Shown: positions 1-6,102, numbered from the stretch's first letter. The stretch is 6,122 bases of DNA from Tannerella sp. (GCA_031260095.1 JAIRKN010000031.1:1-6122); one strand, 5' to 3'. Notes: a model not told the origin generated them from the sequence alone. Made by a program: numbers and translations.

Positions 1-40
1 TTTCATTCGAAATAGAATAATAAACGGTGCATCGGAGTTA

Positions 41-60
41 AAAATGAAAGGATTCATTTT
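41..60. repeat. AT-rich perfect dyad overlapping the -33 box of fabD
   Basis: AAAATGAA (41-48) and TTCATTTT (53-60) are perfect inverted repeats around the 4-nt spacer AGGA. The right arm covers most of the -33 TTTG (58-61), so a protein bound here would compete with RNA polymerase. Alternatively this is the remnant of a weak terminator for a gene left of the window, because the stem ends in four T. With one G:C pair per arm, a chance origin in AT-rich DNA is possible. Confidence 0.35.
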
Positions 61-88
61 GTACTTCTTTCAGCTTGCACTATATTTG
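58..88 (+). promoter_or_regulatory. Bacteroides-type sigma promoter for the fabD operon
   Basis: A TTTG -33 box (58-61) is followed after 19 bp by TATATTTG (81-88), an exact match to the Bacteroides -7 consensus TAnnTTTG. Known Bacteroides primary-sigma promoters use these boxes at about this spacing. Transcription would start near 92-95, giving a leader of about 75-80 nt before the fabD ATG at 171. No other box pair this good was seen upstream of the following five genes, so this is probably the main promoter of the gene group. The start site is inferred. Confidence 0.8.
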
Positions 89-108
89 CATGTCAGTTTT
101 GAATATAT

Positions 109-137
109 CGTTATGAAAAAATAGCTGTTTCATAGCG
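109..137 (+). other. Predicted hairpin in the fabD 5' leader
   Basis: In the expected transcript, 109-118 can pair with 128-137 as a 10-bp stem (nine Watson-Crick pairs and one U-G pair) closing a 9-nt loop. The core is TATGAAA/TTTCATA. It lies between the predicted start site and the fabD ATG. A three-codon ORF (ATG AAA AAA TAG, 113-124) starts inside the left arm. The pairing is read directly; any effect on translation or stability is inference. Confidence 0.4.
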
Positions 138-170
138 TAGAGTTATAGTTAAATATTAAAATATATACGT

Positions 171-1070
171 ATGAAAGTTTTTGTTTATCCGGGCCAGAGC
201 GCTCAGTTTACGGGTATGGGGAAATCCATGTATGATCAGAATGTACGTGCGAAAGAGTTGTTTGAGGAGGCGAATGATATCCTTGGTTTTCGTATAACAG
301 AGAGTATGTTTTTCGGTACGGATGATGAGTTGAAGCAGACCCAAGTGACGCAACCGGCTATATTCCTTCATTCTGTTATTCTTTCCAAGATATGGGGTAA
401 GTTATTTACCCCCGGAATGGTCGCGGGACATTCATTGGGAGAGTTTTCAGCGCTTACCGCTTCCGACGCTCTTTCATTTGAAGATGGACTTATACTTGTT
501 TCAAAGCGCGCTCATGCTATGCAGAAAGCTTGTGAAATGCAACCTTCGACCATGGCGGTGATCATCGGCTTACCTGACGAAACGGTAGAAAATGTATGTA
601 GAGAGATCACGGACGAAATTGTGGTTCCGGCAAATTATAATTGTCCGGGACAGATTGTGATTTCAGGAACGGAGGCCGGTATTGACAGGGCTTGTGAAAT
701 GTTGACGGAGGCAGGCGCTAAACGTGCTTTAAGATTGAAAGTGGGAGGAGCGTTTCATTCTCCGCTAATGGAACCTGCGCGTGCAGAACTGGCGGAAGCG
801 ATTGAATCGACAAATATTCATAAACCGGTTTGTCCGATTTATCAAAACTATACCGCTTTGCCGTCAACTGATCCGAAAGAGATAAAAGAAAATCTGGTCG
901 CCCAGTTAACGGCTCCGGTCAGATGGACGCAGACGGTTAGGAATATGGTGGCCGGCGGCGCCGATCATTTTGTGGAGTTAGGTCCGGGAAAAGTGCTTCA
1001 GGGACTTATCCTGAAAATTGATAATTCGGTGACAGCGGAAAGTTATCAGGATAAGGTGACAAAAGATTGA
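171..1070 (+). CDS. fabD: Malonyl-CoA:ACP S-malonyltransferase (FabD)
   Basis: This cytoplasmic enzyme moves malonyl groups from CoA to acyl carrier protein, supplying the elongation unit for type II fatty-acid synthesis. The 299-residue product has the usual length and alpha/beta-hydrolase-like acyltransferase layout. The nucleophile is Ser88 in GHSLGE (86-91). Arg113, which binds the malonyl carboxylate, lies in SKRAHAM. The catalytic His196 is in GGAFHSPLM, and Gln245 aligns with the conserved active-site Gln. QPSTMAVIIGL (124-134) and ELGPGKVLQGL (269-279) are further family signatures. The N-terminal oxyanion-loop motif reads PGQSAQ (7-12), where most homologues have PGQGAQ or PGQGSQ; Gln9 is kept, so activity is expected. 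The ATG at 171 gives the standard MK-FV-PGQ start and follows an AT-rich leader without a Shine-Dalgarno. It is the first gene behind the promoter at 58-88, and the next gene starts 33 bp after its stop. Confidence 0.96.
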   Translation: MKVFVYPGQSAQFTGMGKSMYDQNVRAKELFEEANDILGFRITESMFFGTDDELKQTQVTQPAIFLHSVILSKIWGKLFTPGMVAGHSLGEFSALTASDALSFEDGLILVSKRAHAMQKACEMQPSTMAVIIGLPDETVENVCREITDEIVVPANYNCPGQIVISGTEAGIDRACEMLTEAGAKRALRLKVGGAFHSPLMEPARAELAEAIESTNIHKPVCPIYQNYTALPSTDPKEIKENLVAQLTAPVRWTQTVRNMVAGGADHFVELGPGKVLQGLILKIDNSVTAESYQDKVTKD

Positions 1071-1103
1071 CAGGGATTGTTTTTACATTCTAAACCCGTA
1101 TGT

Positions 1104-1667
1104 ATGCTTGTTGATTCTGTCATATATGATAAAAATACGCTGGAGTTTGTCACTGTTACGCTGGAATTTTGCGCGTTAATGGAGACGGCTTCCCAGCACA
1201 CCCTGTACTCATTTACGGACAAAGCTGTGAAAATTACTCCCCTGCTTTATCTGAAAGCTACTTTGTTGCCGGATGTAGAAGCGCCGGACGAAGATCATGA
1301 GCCGGAACATTTTATTACCGAAAATACGTATGAGGCGATACGTTATCACATTGCTAACCTTTTGGGTGAGTATGATTCGTTTCTGGAAACATTCCATCCG
1401 GATATCAGTTACAGTGATACGCCGATTGCGGCGACGATATCGGAGAATCTGGCGGATGTATATCAGGACTTAGGGGATTTCGCGGCGCTGTTTCGCCGGG
1501 AAAATGAAGAGGTGATGAAACAGGCTTTGTATATGTGCCGGGAGAATTTCCGGGCGTACTGGGGGCAAAAACTGCTGAATGCACTGAAAGCGCTCCATGC
1601 AGTACGTTTTAATGAAGCATTGTCTTCCGCGGAAGACGGATTTTTAACCGAAGAAGATATCGAATGA
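1104..1667 (+). CDS. DUF5063-like conserved protein of unknown function
   Basis: I recognise this as resembling the Bacteroidota DUF5063 family; no biochemical role is known to me. The 187-residue product is acidic, has no signal peptide or membrane segment, and looks mostly alpha-helical. Notable segments are YDKNTLEFVTV (8-18), LLPDVEAPDEDHEPE (54-68, strongly acidic), a Tyr-Asp-Phe-rich stretch at 90-127, and FRAYWGQKLLNALKALH (149-165). The tail ends in EEDIE. I chose the ATG at 1104 because the family-like region begins there. An in-frame TTG at 1077 would add nine residues that look unlike the family. The stop overlaps the next start by 4 bp (ATGA, 1664-1667), so it is probably co-translated with the exonuclease. 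A partner or regulator role for that enzyme is inferred from context only. Confidence 0.8.
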   Translation: MLVDSVIYDKNTLEFVTVTLEFCALMETASQHTLYSFTDKAVKITPLLYLKATLLPDVEAPDEDHEPEHFITENTYEAIRYHIANLLGEYDSFLETFHPDISYSDTPIAATISENLADVYQDLGDFAALFRRENEEVMKQALYMCRENFRAYWGQKLLNALKALHAVRFNEALSSAEDGFLTEEDIE

Positions 1668-2245
1668 ATTTTACTCATGCCATCACAAAAGATGCCGTTT
1701 CGCAGATGCCGCGGGAAGTGTTCCCGGGACGTATTGTTGTTGTGGAAAATAAGACGACGTTGGATAAAGCGCTTAGCTATCTGAACACATTGACGGAAAT
1801 AGGATTTGATACGGAAACAAGGCCGAGTTTTTCGAAAAGGACACGTTATAAAATGTCGCTGATGCAATTAGCAAGCAATGATATTTGTTTCCTGATACGG
1901 TTGAACCGCTTTAAAAAAATACCGGCTTTGTTGGAGGCGTTTCTTAAAAACAAAGAGGTAAAGAAGATCGGTTTATCATTGCGTGATGATTTTCATGGTT
2001 TACATAGCCTGACAAATATTTCTCCCGGTAATTTTATTGATTTACAAGCGTATGTAACCCAGTTTGGCATAGAGGATATGAGCCTTCAGAAGATTTATGC
2101 GATCCTGTTCGGTAAAAAGATTTCCAAACGCGAACGCCTGAGTAACTGGGAAACGGACGTCCTTACGGAATCACAACAACGTTATGCTGCTCTTGATGCA
2201 TGGGCATGCCTTCGTATTTATCAATTTCTGGAATGTTCAAGATGA
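1664..2245 (+). CDS. DnaQ-fold 3'-5' exonuclease (DNA_pol_A_exo1 / WRN-like)
   Basis: This is a single-domain 3'-5' exonuclease of 193 residues expected to use two-metal catalysis on DNA or RNA ends; its substrate is not known from sequence. The DEDDy motifs are visible. ExoI is FDTET (48-52; Asp49, Glu51). ExoII is LRDDF (106-110; Asp108 or Asp109). ExoIII is RYAALDAW (173-180; Tyr174, Asp178). The arrangement LSNWETDVLTESQQRYAALDA resembles RNase D and WRN exonuclease domains. There is no HRDC domain, so it is not a full RNase D, and no polymerase domain. It begins in a 4-bp ATGA overlap with the DUF5063-like gene and ends in another with the methyltransferase gene, so all three are likely translated as a coupled set. 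Roles in DNA repair or RNA trimming are both possible. Confidence 0.9.
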   Translation: MNFTHAITKDAVSQMPREVFPGRIVVVENKTTLDKALSYLNTLTEIGFDTETRPSFSKRTRYKMSLMQLASNDICFLIRLNRFKKIPALLEAFLKNKEVKKIGLSLRDDFHGLHSLTNISPGNFIDLQAYVTQFGIEDMSLQKIYAILFGKKISKRERLSNWETDVLTESQQRYAALDAWACLRIYQFLECSR

Positions 2246-3483
2246 GTCGCAGCAAAATCTATCTCAAACCGAAAAAAGAAGAATCACTCTTACGTTTTCA
2301 TCCCTGGATTTTTTCGGGGGCTGTCGCCTCCATTCAGGGAAAACCTGAAGATGGGGACGTTGTCGAAGTGTATGGTTCGGATCAACGTTTGCTGGGCGTC
2401 GGACACTACCAGATCGGCAGTATTATGGTGCGGATATTGTCATTTACTCCGGTTGAGGTAGATGTGGCCTTCTGGACAGAGCGAATACGTCAGGCTTATC
2501 TTCTGCGTTGTGACCTCGGGCTTACGGGACAAGACCGGTTATACCATCCCGACGGGTCTTTATCCGCTTCCACTGCGGTAGAAGCAAATAACAACACCTA
2601 CCGCTTAGTGTATGGCGAAGGAGACCGGTTGCCGGGACTTATTGTAGACGTCTATGCGAATACCGCCGTTATTCAGGCTCATTCGGTCGGCATACATCAT
2701 GCACGTAAGAATATTGCGGCCGCATTAAAGGAGATTTTGGGAGAAGGGCTGCATCGTATTTATTATAAATCGGAAGGGACATTGCCGTTTAAGGCCGGCC
2801 TTCATGAAGAAAACGGATATCTGTATGGGGATGATAATAAGGAACCGTGTATAGCTCTTGAAAATGGCCTTCATTTTCATATAGACTGGTTGAAAGGGCA
2901 GAAAACCGGATTTTTCATTGATCAGCGCGACAACCGGTCATTGCTTCGACATTATGCCAAAGGCCGTAACGTATTGAATATGTTTTGCTATTCGGGAGGT
3001 TTCTCCGTATATGCTTTGCACGGGGGAGCCTCATTGGTTCATTCGGTGGATAGTTCGGCGAAAGCGATTGCCTTAACGAATGAGAATGTAGCCTTAAACT
3101 GTCCCCAGGACGCACGTCACCGGGCTTTTGTCGAAGACGCTTTTCGGTTTATGGAACATATTGATAACCGGTATGATTTAATCGTGCTTGATCCTCCGGC
3201 GTTTGCCAAGCATAAGAGAGCACTGGCTAATGCCATGCAGGGATACCGGAGATTAAATGCAATCGCATTTAAAAAGATAAAACCGGGAGGTATTATTTTT
3301 ACTTTTTCATGCTCCCAGATTGTCAGTAAACAGGATTTCCGGTCGGCTGTATTCGGTGCTGCGGCACAGTCGGGCCGGGCCGTGCGGATCCTTCATCAGT
3401 TAGCGCAACCGGCGGATCATCCGGTCAATATTTATCAACCTGAGGGTGAATACCTGAAGGGGCTTGTATTACAGGTGGAATAA
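2242..3483 (+). CDS. Class I SAM-dependent rRNA methyltransferase, RlmI-like (COG1092)
   Basis: This is predicted to methylate a cytosine in 23S rRNA. E. coli RlmI makes m5C1962, but the exact site here is inferred. The 413-residue length fits the family (RlmI is 396). An N-terminal PUA domain covers about residues 3-75 (PWIFSGAV at 21-28). A middle domain follows, with GEGDRLPGLIVD at 125-136, and then the Rossmann methyltransferase. SAM motif I is LNMFCYSGGFSVYAL (245-259), acidic motif II is VDSS (269-272), motif IV is LDPPAF (316-321), and the catalytic-Cys segment is FSCSQ (355-359). KTGFFIDQRDNR (221-232) and PEGEYLKGL (400-408) are also typical. I chose the ATG at 2242 because it overlaps the exonuclease stop as ATGA and leads straight into the PUA domain. 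In-frame starts at 2200 and 2233 add only unconserved residues. Confidence 0.92.
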   Translation: MSRSKIYLKPKKEESLLRFHPWIFSGAVASIQGKPEDGDVVEVYGSDQRLLGVGHYQIGSIMVRILSFTPVEVDVAFWTERIRQAYLLRCDLGLTGQDRLYHPDGSLSASTAVEANNNTYRLVYGEGDRLPGLIVDVYANTAVIQAHSVGIHHARKNIAAALKEILGEGLHRIYYKSEGTLPFKAGLHEENGYLYGDDNKEPCIALENGLHFHIDWLKGQKTGFFIDQRDNRSLLRHYAKGRNVLNMFCYSGGFSVYALHGGASLVHSVDSSAKAIALTNENVALNCPQDARHRAFVEDAFRFMEHIDNRYDLIVLDPPAFAKHKRALANAMQGYRRLNAIAFKKIKPGGIIFTFSCSQIVSKQDFRSAVFGAAAQSGRAVRILHQLAQPADHPVNIYQPEGEYLKGLVLQVE

Positions 3484-3499
3484 AAAAACAGTAAAGTAT

Positions 3500-4831
3500 A
3501 TGATGGAATGGTCTCAGTTATTATCCGGAAAACGTCTTGGTGGAGAAAATTATCACGAGCGGAAACATGAACGCACAAACTTTCAACGTGACTACGACCG
3601 GTTAATATTTTCTTCCCCTTTTCGCCGGTTACAGAATAAAACGCAGGTATTTCCGCTTCCGGGGAGTATCTTTGTGCATAACCGTCTGACGCATAGTTTG
3701 GAAGTATCATGTGTAGGGCGTTCGCTCGGGAAAAATATCTCTGCCCGGCTGATGCAGAAATATAATAAAGAAGAAAATACGAACTTCCCGGAAATAGATT
3801 CGATCGTTTCGGCCGCATGTCTGGCTCATGATATGGGTAATCCGCCGTTCGGCCACTCCGGGGAGCGGGCTATCTCTGCTTATTTTACGGATGGCAAAGG
3901 TACGCAGTTCGAAAAAGAAGTGCGTAATCAGGGCGGTCGTTGGGAAGATTTTCTCTATTTTGAAGGAAATGCAAATGCAATGCGTCTGCTTACGCATCAG
4001 TTCACGGGACGTCGTCAGGGAGGTTTTGCGTTGACGTACAGTACGCTTGCTTCGGTTGTGAAATATCCGTTTGCGTCTACACATGCAACGTCTAAGGGAA
4101 AGTTCGGCTTCTTCCAGACAGAAGAAGAGGCCTATCTTCGGATTGCCGATGAACTGGGAATCCCTGAAATAGACGCAGAAAAAGGCGTTTATGCGCGTTA
4201 TCCGCTGGTCTACTTAGTGGAGGCGGCCGACGATATCTGTTACCAGATCATGGATATTGAAGACGCCCACAAGTTGCGTCTTCTGACGAAAGACGAAGTG
4301 TTTGACCTGTTTCTGGGCTTTTTCGAGGGAAAGCGCCTTGAAAATATTAAACAGACCATGATGATGGTAGATGATACGAACGAACAGATCGCTTATCTTC
4401 GTTCGTGTATCATCGGCTTACTTGTGGATGAATGTACGCAGGAATTTCTGGATAATGAACATTGTTTTCTGGAAGGACGATACGATAAATCTTTGATAGA
4501 AGGAGTCAGCGATCTGGCGGGGAAAGCCTATAAGAGGTGTTCTAAGGTTGCGTATGAAAAAATATACGTTTCGCGGGATGTGGTAGATATTGAACTGGCG
4601 GGTTATCATATTTTCGAGTATTTACTTGAAACGATGATGGATGCAATGATGAATCCCGGACATTCATACAGTAAATTATTGCTTAGCCGCGTCCCCGAAC
4701 AATACGATGTTTACGCACCGACTACATACGGTAAGATCCAGTGTGCACTTGATTACATCTCCGGAATGACGGATGTTTACGCGCTTGATCTTTACCGGAA
4801 GATTACGGGGCAAAGTCTGCCGGCCTTGTAG
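3500..4831 (+). CDS. dgt: Deoxyguanosinetriphosphate triphosphohydrolase-like protein (HD-domain dNTPase)
   Basis: HD-superfamily dNTPases of this family hydrolyse dGTP or other dNTPs to the deoxynucleoside and triphosphate, which affects dNTP pools, replication fidelity and sometimes phage resistance. In this 443-residue protein the metal-binding residues are visible. They are His65 in NRLTHSLEV (61-69), His110-Asp111 in CLAHDMGNPPFGHSGE (107-122), and Asp244/Asp245 in EAADDICY (241-248). His119 and Glu122 sit at the same offset from the HD pair as the catalytic His126 and Glu129 of E. coli dGTPase. RLIFSSPFRRLQNKTQVFP (34-52) is a further family signature. The ATG at 3500 gives MMEWSQLL, usual for the clade; ATG 3503 is equally possible. 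An in-frame TTG at 3464 would overlap the methyltransferase gene and add odd residues. It starts 16 bp after that gene. The precise substrate (dGTP or broader) cannot be read from sequence. Confidence 0.93.
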   Translation: MMEWSQLLSGKRLGGENYHERKHERTNFQRDYDRLIFSSPFRRLQNKTQVFPLPGSIFVHNRLTHSLEVSCVGRSLGKNISARLMQKYNKEENTNFPEIDSIVSAACLAHDMGNPPFGHSGERAISAYFTDGKGTQFEKEVRNQGGRWEDFLYFEGNANAMRLLTHQFTGRRQGGFALTYSTLASVVKYPFASTHATSKGKFGFFQTEEEAYLRIADELGIPEIDAEKGVYARYPLVYLVEAADDICYQIMDIEDAHKLRLLTKDEVFDLFLGFFEGKRLENIKQTMMMVDDTNEQIAYLRSCIIGLLVDECTQEFLDNEHCFLEGRYDKSLIEGVSDLAGKAYKRCSKVAYEKIYVSRDVVDIELAGYHIFEYLLETMMDAMMNPGHSYSKLLLSRVPEQYDVYAPTTYGKIQCALDYISGMTDVYALDLYRKITGQSLPAL

Positions 4832-4836
4832 CAGTG

Positions 4837-4849
4837 TGTGCTTTGCACA
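4837..4849 (+). other. Short hairpin between dgt and pyrH
   Basis: TGTGC (4837-4841) and GCACA (4845-4849) can form a 5-bp stem with a TTT loop just after the dgt stop. No T-run follows, so it is not an intrinsic terminator. It may act as an mRNA end-stabilising or processing structure between the two cistrons, or it may be chance. No good -33/-7 pair was seen in the 39-bp gap, so pyrH is probably read from upstream. Confidence 0.25.
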
Positions 4850-4870
4850 AATAATTAAACATAAACAGAT

Positions 4871-5584
4871 ATGAAAAATAAATTTAATCGGATACTTCTA
4901 AAATTAAGCGGCGAGTCGCTAATGGGAGGCAAACAATACGGCATTGATGAAGTTCGTCTGAGCGAATATGCCGTACAGATAAAGGAAATAGCGGCGATGG
5001 GTATTCAGATTGGAATTGTCGTTGGAGGAGGGAACATTTTCCGTGGATTAAGCGGAACGTCCATAGGATTTGACCGTGTGAGGGGAGATCAGATGGGAAT
5101 GTTGGCCACCGTAATAAACAGTCTGGCATTGAGTTCGGCCCTGAATGTGGCGGGCGTAAAAGCGGCGGTGCTTACTTCCATACGTATGGAACCGGTTGGC
5201 GAATATTACAGTAAGAACCGGGCCATTGATTTGTTGCAACAGGGATGTGTTGTGATGATGGCGGGCGGAACGGGCAATCCGTTTTTTACGACAGATACGG
5301 CCTCTTCATTGCGCGGTATTGAAATCGAAGCGGATGTAATATTGAAAGGCACACGTGTCGACGGGATCTATACGGCTGATCCGGAAAAAGATCCCGCCGC
5401 TGAGAAATTCGACGAAATCACATTTGACGAAATCTACCACCGCAATCTGAAAGTCATAGATCTGACGGCTGCGACGATGTGTAAAGAAAACAACTTACCA
5501 TTGATCGTATTCGATATGGATACCGTCGGTAATCTTAAAAAAGTAATAGAGGGAGAGAAAATCGGAACATTTGTTCATAATTGA
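4871..5584 (+). CDS. pyrH: UMP kinase (uridylate kinase, PyrH)
   Basis: This phosphorylates UMP to UDP with ATP in pyrimidine nucleotide synthesis. It is cytoplasmic, usually hexameric, and usually controlled by UTP and GTP. The 237-residue product is the family's normal size and belongs to the amino-acid-kinase fold. ATP/phosphate-binding LLKLSGES is at 9-16 and GGGNIFRG at 52-59. The UMP-binding region is RGDQMGMLATVIN (71-83), with Asp73 as the conserved acid. AGGTGNPFFTTDTA (131-144) is the second nucleotide loop. VILKGTRVDGIYTADPEKDP (156-175) carries the conserved Lys and adenine-site residues. The C-terminus (DLTAATMCKENNLPLIVFDMD) is typical. The ATG at 4871 follows an A/T-rich leader without Shine-Dalgarno. 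In many bacteria frr follows pyrH, but here a 523-bp region without a recognisable gene follows. No truncation is seen. Confidence 0.97.
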   Translation: MKNKFNRILLKLSGESLMGGKQYGIDEVRLSEYAVQIKEIAAMGIQIGIVVGGGNIFRGLSGTSIGFDRVRGDQMGMLATVINSLALSSALNVAGVKAAVLTSIRMEPVGEYYSKNRAIDLLQQGCVVMMAGGTGNPFFTTDTASSLRGIEIEADVILKGTRVDGIYTADPEKDPAAEKFDEITFDEIYHRNLKVIDLTAATMCKENNLPLIVFDMDTVGNLKKVIEGEKIGTFVHN

Positions 5585-5631
5585 GAGAATGGTCCTTTTC
5601 TTCTTCGGCGCCGGTTCATAATCCTGCACAG

Positions 5632-5654
5632 CGCACTAAAAAAAGAGGAGTGCG
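5632..5654 (+). other. Hairpin downstream of pyrH
   Basis: CGCACT (5632-5637) and AGTGCG (5649-5654) are perfect inverted repeats with an 11-nt purine loop (A7 then GAGG). It lies about 50 nt after the pyrH stop. It is followed by ACCCCC rather than T residues, so it is not a standard terminator. It could be an RNA 3'-end stabilising structure or part of a repeated intergenic element. Confidence 0.3.
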
Positions 5655-5750
5655 ACCCCCGCGGAGAGTCGGCAGTCGGAAAAAACAGCGAAAACAACGA
5701 AAAAAGCGGACCGGCTTCGTGTGGCCGTTGAACAACGAAGGGAGGTGAAA

Positions 5751-5801
5751 AAAATCTATGCTGTTTGAGTGGAGCAGAGCGTAGCGAGTTACATAGATTT
5801 T
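5751..5801. repeat. 10-bp perfect inverted repeat (AAAATCTATG / CATAGATTTT)
   Basis: The left arm (5751-5760) and right arm (5792-5801) are exact reverse complements around a 31-nt spacer. The left arm is preceded by more A and the right arm ends in TTTT, so a transcript from either strand could form a weak terminator-like stem. The long loop argues against an efficient terminator. It lies within the repeat-like part of the intergenic region. Confidence 0.4.
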
Positions 5802-5859
5802 AGCCGACTGAAGCGACTAGCTTGACGAACGCAGGCGCTTAAACCGAGTTAATTTTTGG

Positions 5860-5883
5860 TTTTTTTGTCTCAAGACAAAAGAA
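5860..5883. other. T/A-rich hairpin at the end of the repeat-like block
   Basis: TTTTGTCT (5863-5870) and AGACAAAA (5873-5880) are exact inverted repeats separated by CA. They would fold as a 7-bp stem with a TCAA tetraloop, extendable through a U-G pair and two U-A pairs at 5860-5862/5881-5883. The T-run lies before the stem, not after it, so it is not a canonical plus-strand terminator. On the minus strand the stem is followed by A residues, so it is not canonical there either. It sits directly left of the 22-bp inverted repeat. Confidence 0.4.
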
Positions 5884-5887
5884 TGAT

Positions 5888-5990
5888 CGGTATTGTTAAG
5901 TTGGTATAGAAATACTTAAAATGGAGCATTGATTACTAGTTATTTACATCTTGATTTTTGTTCAAAAACTATACCAGCTTAACAATACCG
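5888..5990. repeat. 22-bp inverted repeat flanking a 59-bp AT-rich spacer (103-bp element)
   Basis: The arms at 5888-5909 and 5969-5990 begin CGGTATTGTTAAG and end TTAACAATACCG. They match at 21 of 22 positions. The single difference (T5901 opposite G5977) is a U-G pair in a plus-strand transcript, so the RNA could form an unbroken 22-bp helix. The spacer (5910-5968) has no ORF of note. No target-site duplication is visible at the outer edges (TGAT on the left, TTAA on the right). It could be a small non-autonomous element with terminal repeats, an invertible segment for a site-specific recombinase, or an RNA hairpin. The sequence alone does not decide. Confidence 0.7.
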
Positions 5991-6043
5991 TTAAAAAATA
6001 TATAGATTGAGTTTCCATTGAAGATGGTCGATGTGATTTTTAT

Positions 6044-6068
6044 GATTACGAAACAAAATTTCGTGATT
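6044..6068. promoter_or_regulatory. Operator-like dyad around the -33 region of the right-edge promoter
   Basis: GATTACGAAA (6044-6053) and TTTCGTGATT (6059-6068) form an inverted repeat with a 5-nt spacer, 8 of 10 positions matching, including a perfect ACGAAA/TTTCGT core. It lies 7 bp upstream of the -7 box, where a -33 box would be expected, and no TTTG is present at the usual distance. A dimeric HTH repressor or antitoxin is a plausible ligand, by inference. Confidence 0.5.
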
Positions 6069-6074
6069 AAGTAT

Positions 6075-6082
6075 TATCTTTG
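6075..6082 (+). promoter_or_regulatory. Bacteroides-type -7 box (TATCTTTG)
   Basis: TATCTTTG matches the TAnnTTTG consensus exactly. The -33 region (about 6050-6055) is CGAAAC-like and lacks TTTG, so this would be a weak or regulated promoter. Transcription would start near 6086-6089, about 20 nt before the ATG at 6108. Confidence 0.6.
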
Positions 6083-6102
6083 ATATCATCTTCAATATCA
6101 AA
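6079..6102. promoter_or_regulatory. Second operator-like dyad overlapping the -7 box and start site
   Basis: TTTGATAT (6079-6086) and ATATCAAA (6095-6102) are exact inverted repeats with an 8-nt spacer. The left arm shares TTTG with the -7 box and the dyad spans the predicted transcription start. This is where a repressor would block initiation. Its sequence differs from the dyad at 6044-6068, so two proteins or two binding modes could be involved. Confidence 0.5.

Noticed and set aside
1077..1103. TTG start extending the DUF5063-like protein by nine residues
   Set aside because: The extra residues (MFLHSKPVC) do not resemble the family start, and an ATG at 1104 gives the expected N-terminus.
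1463..1867. 134-codon minus-strand open frame
   Set aside because: It lies opposite the DUF5063-like and exonuclease genes, both of which have clear family signatures. Its translation is rich in Arg, Ser, Cys and Phe with no recognisable motif, as expected from an antisense shadow.
2200..2241. Upstream in-frame starts for the methyltransferase
   Set aside because: They add residues before the PUA domain inside the exonuclease gene. The ATG at 2242 overlaps the previous stop as ATGA, the same arrangement as the upstream gene pair.
3464..3499. TTG start for dgt overlapping the methyltransferase gene
   Set aside because: It would add a basic 12-residue extension not typical of the family; ATG at 3500 gives the usual MMEW start.
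3435..4084. Two minus-strand open frames (3435-3818 and 3707-4084) opposite dgt
   Set aside because: Both are antisense to the strongly supported HD-domain gene, overlap one another, and show no domain signature or promoter.
3500..4831. dGTPase as part of an antiphage defence island
   Set aside because: Some dGTPases restrict phages, but this one lies among housekeeping genes in a compact operon with no defence neighbours visible, so a nucleotide-pool role is the simpler reading.
5841..5866. Possible intrinsic terminator: AAACC/GGTTT stem followed by seven T
   Set aside because: The stem is only 5 bp with two G:C pairs and a 12-nt loop, too weak to call, and the same T-run can pair in the hairpin at 5860-5883.
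5953..5960. GATTTTTG as a -7 promoter box inside the inverted-repeat spacer
   Set aside because: The first base of TAnnTTTG is wrong and the upstream box is only TTG. I mention it under the inverted-repeat finding but do not annotate it as a promoter.
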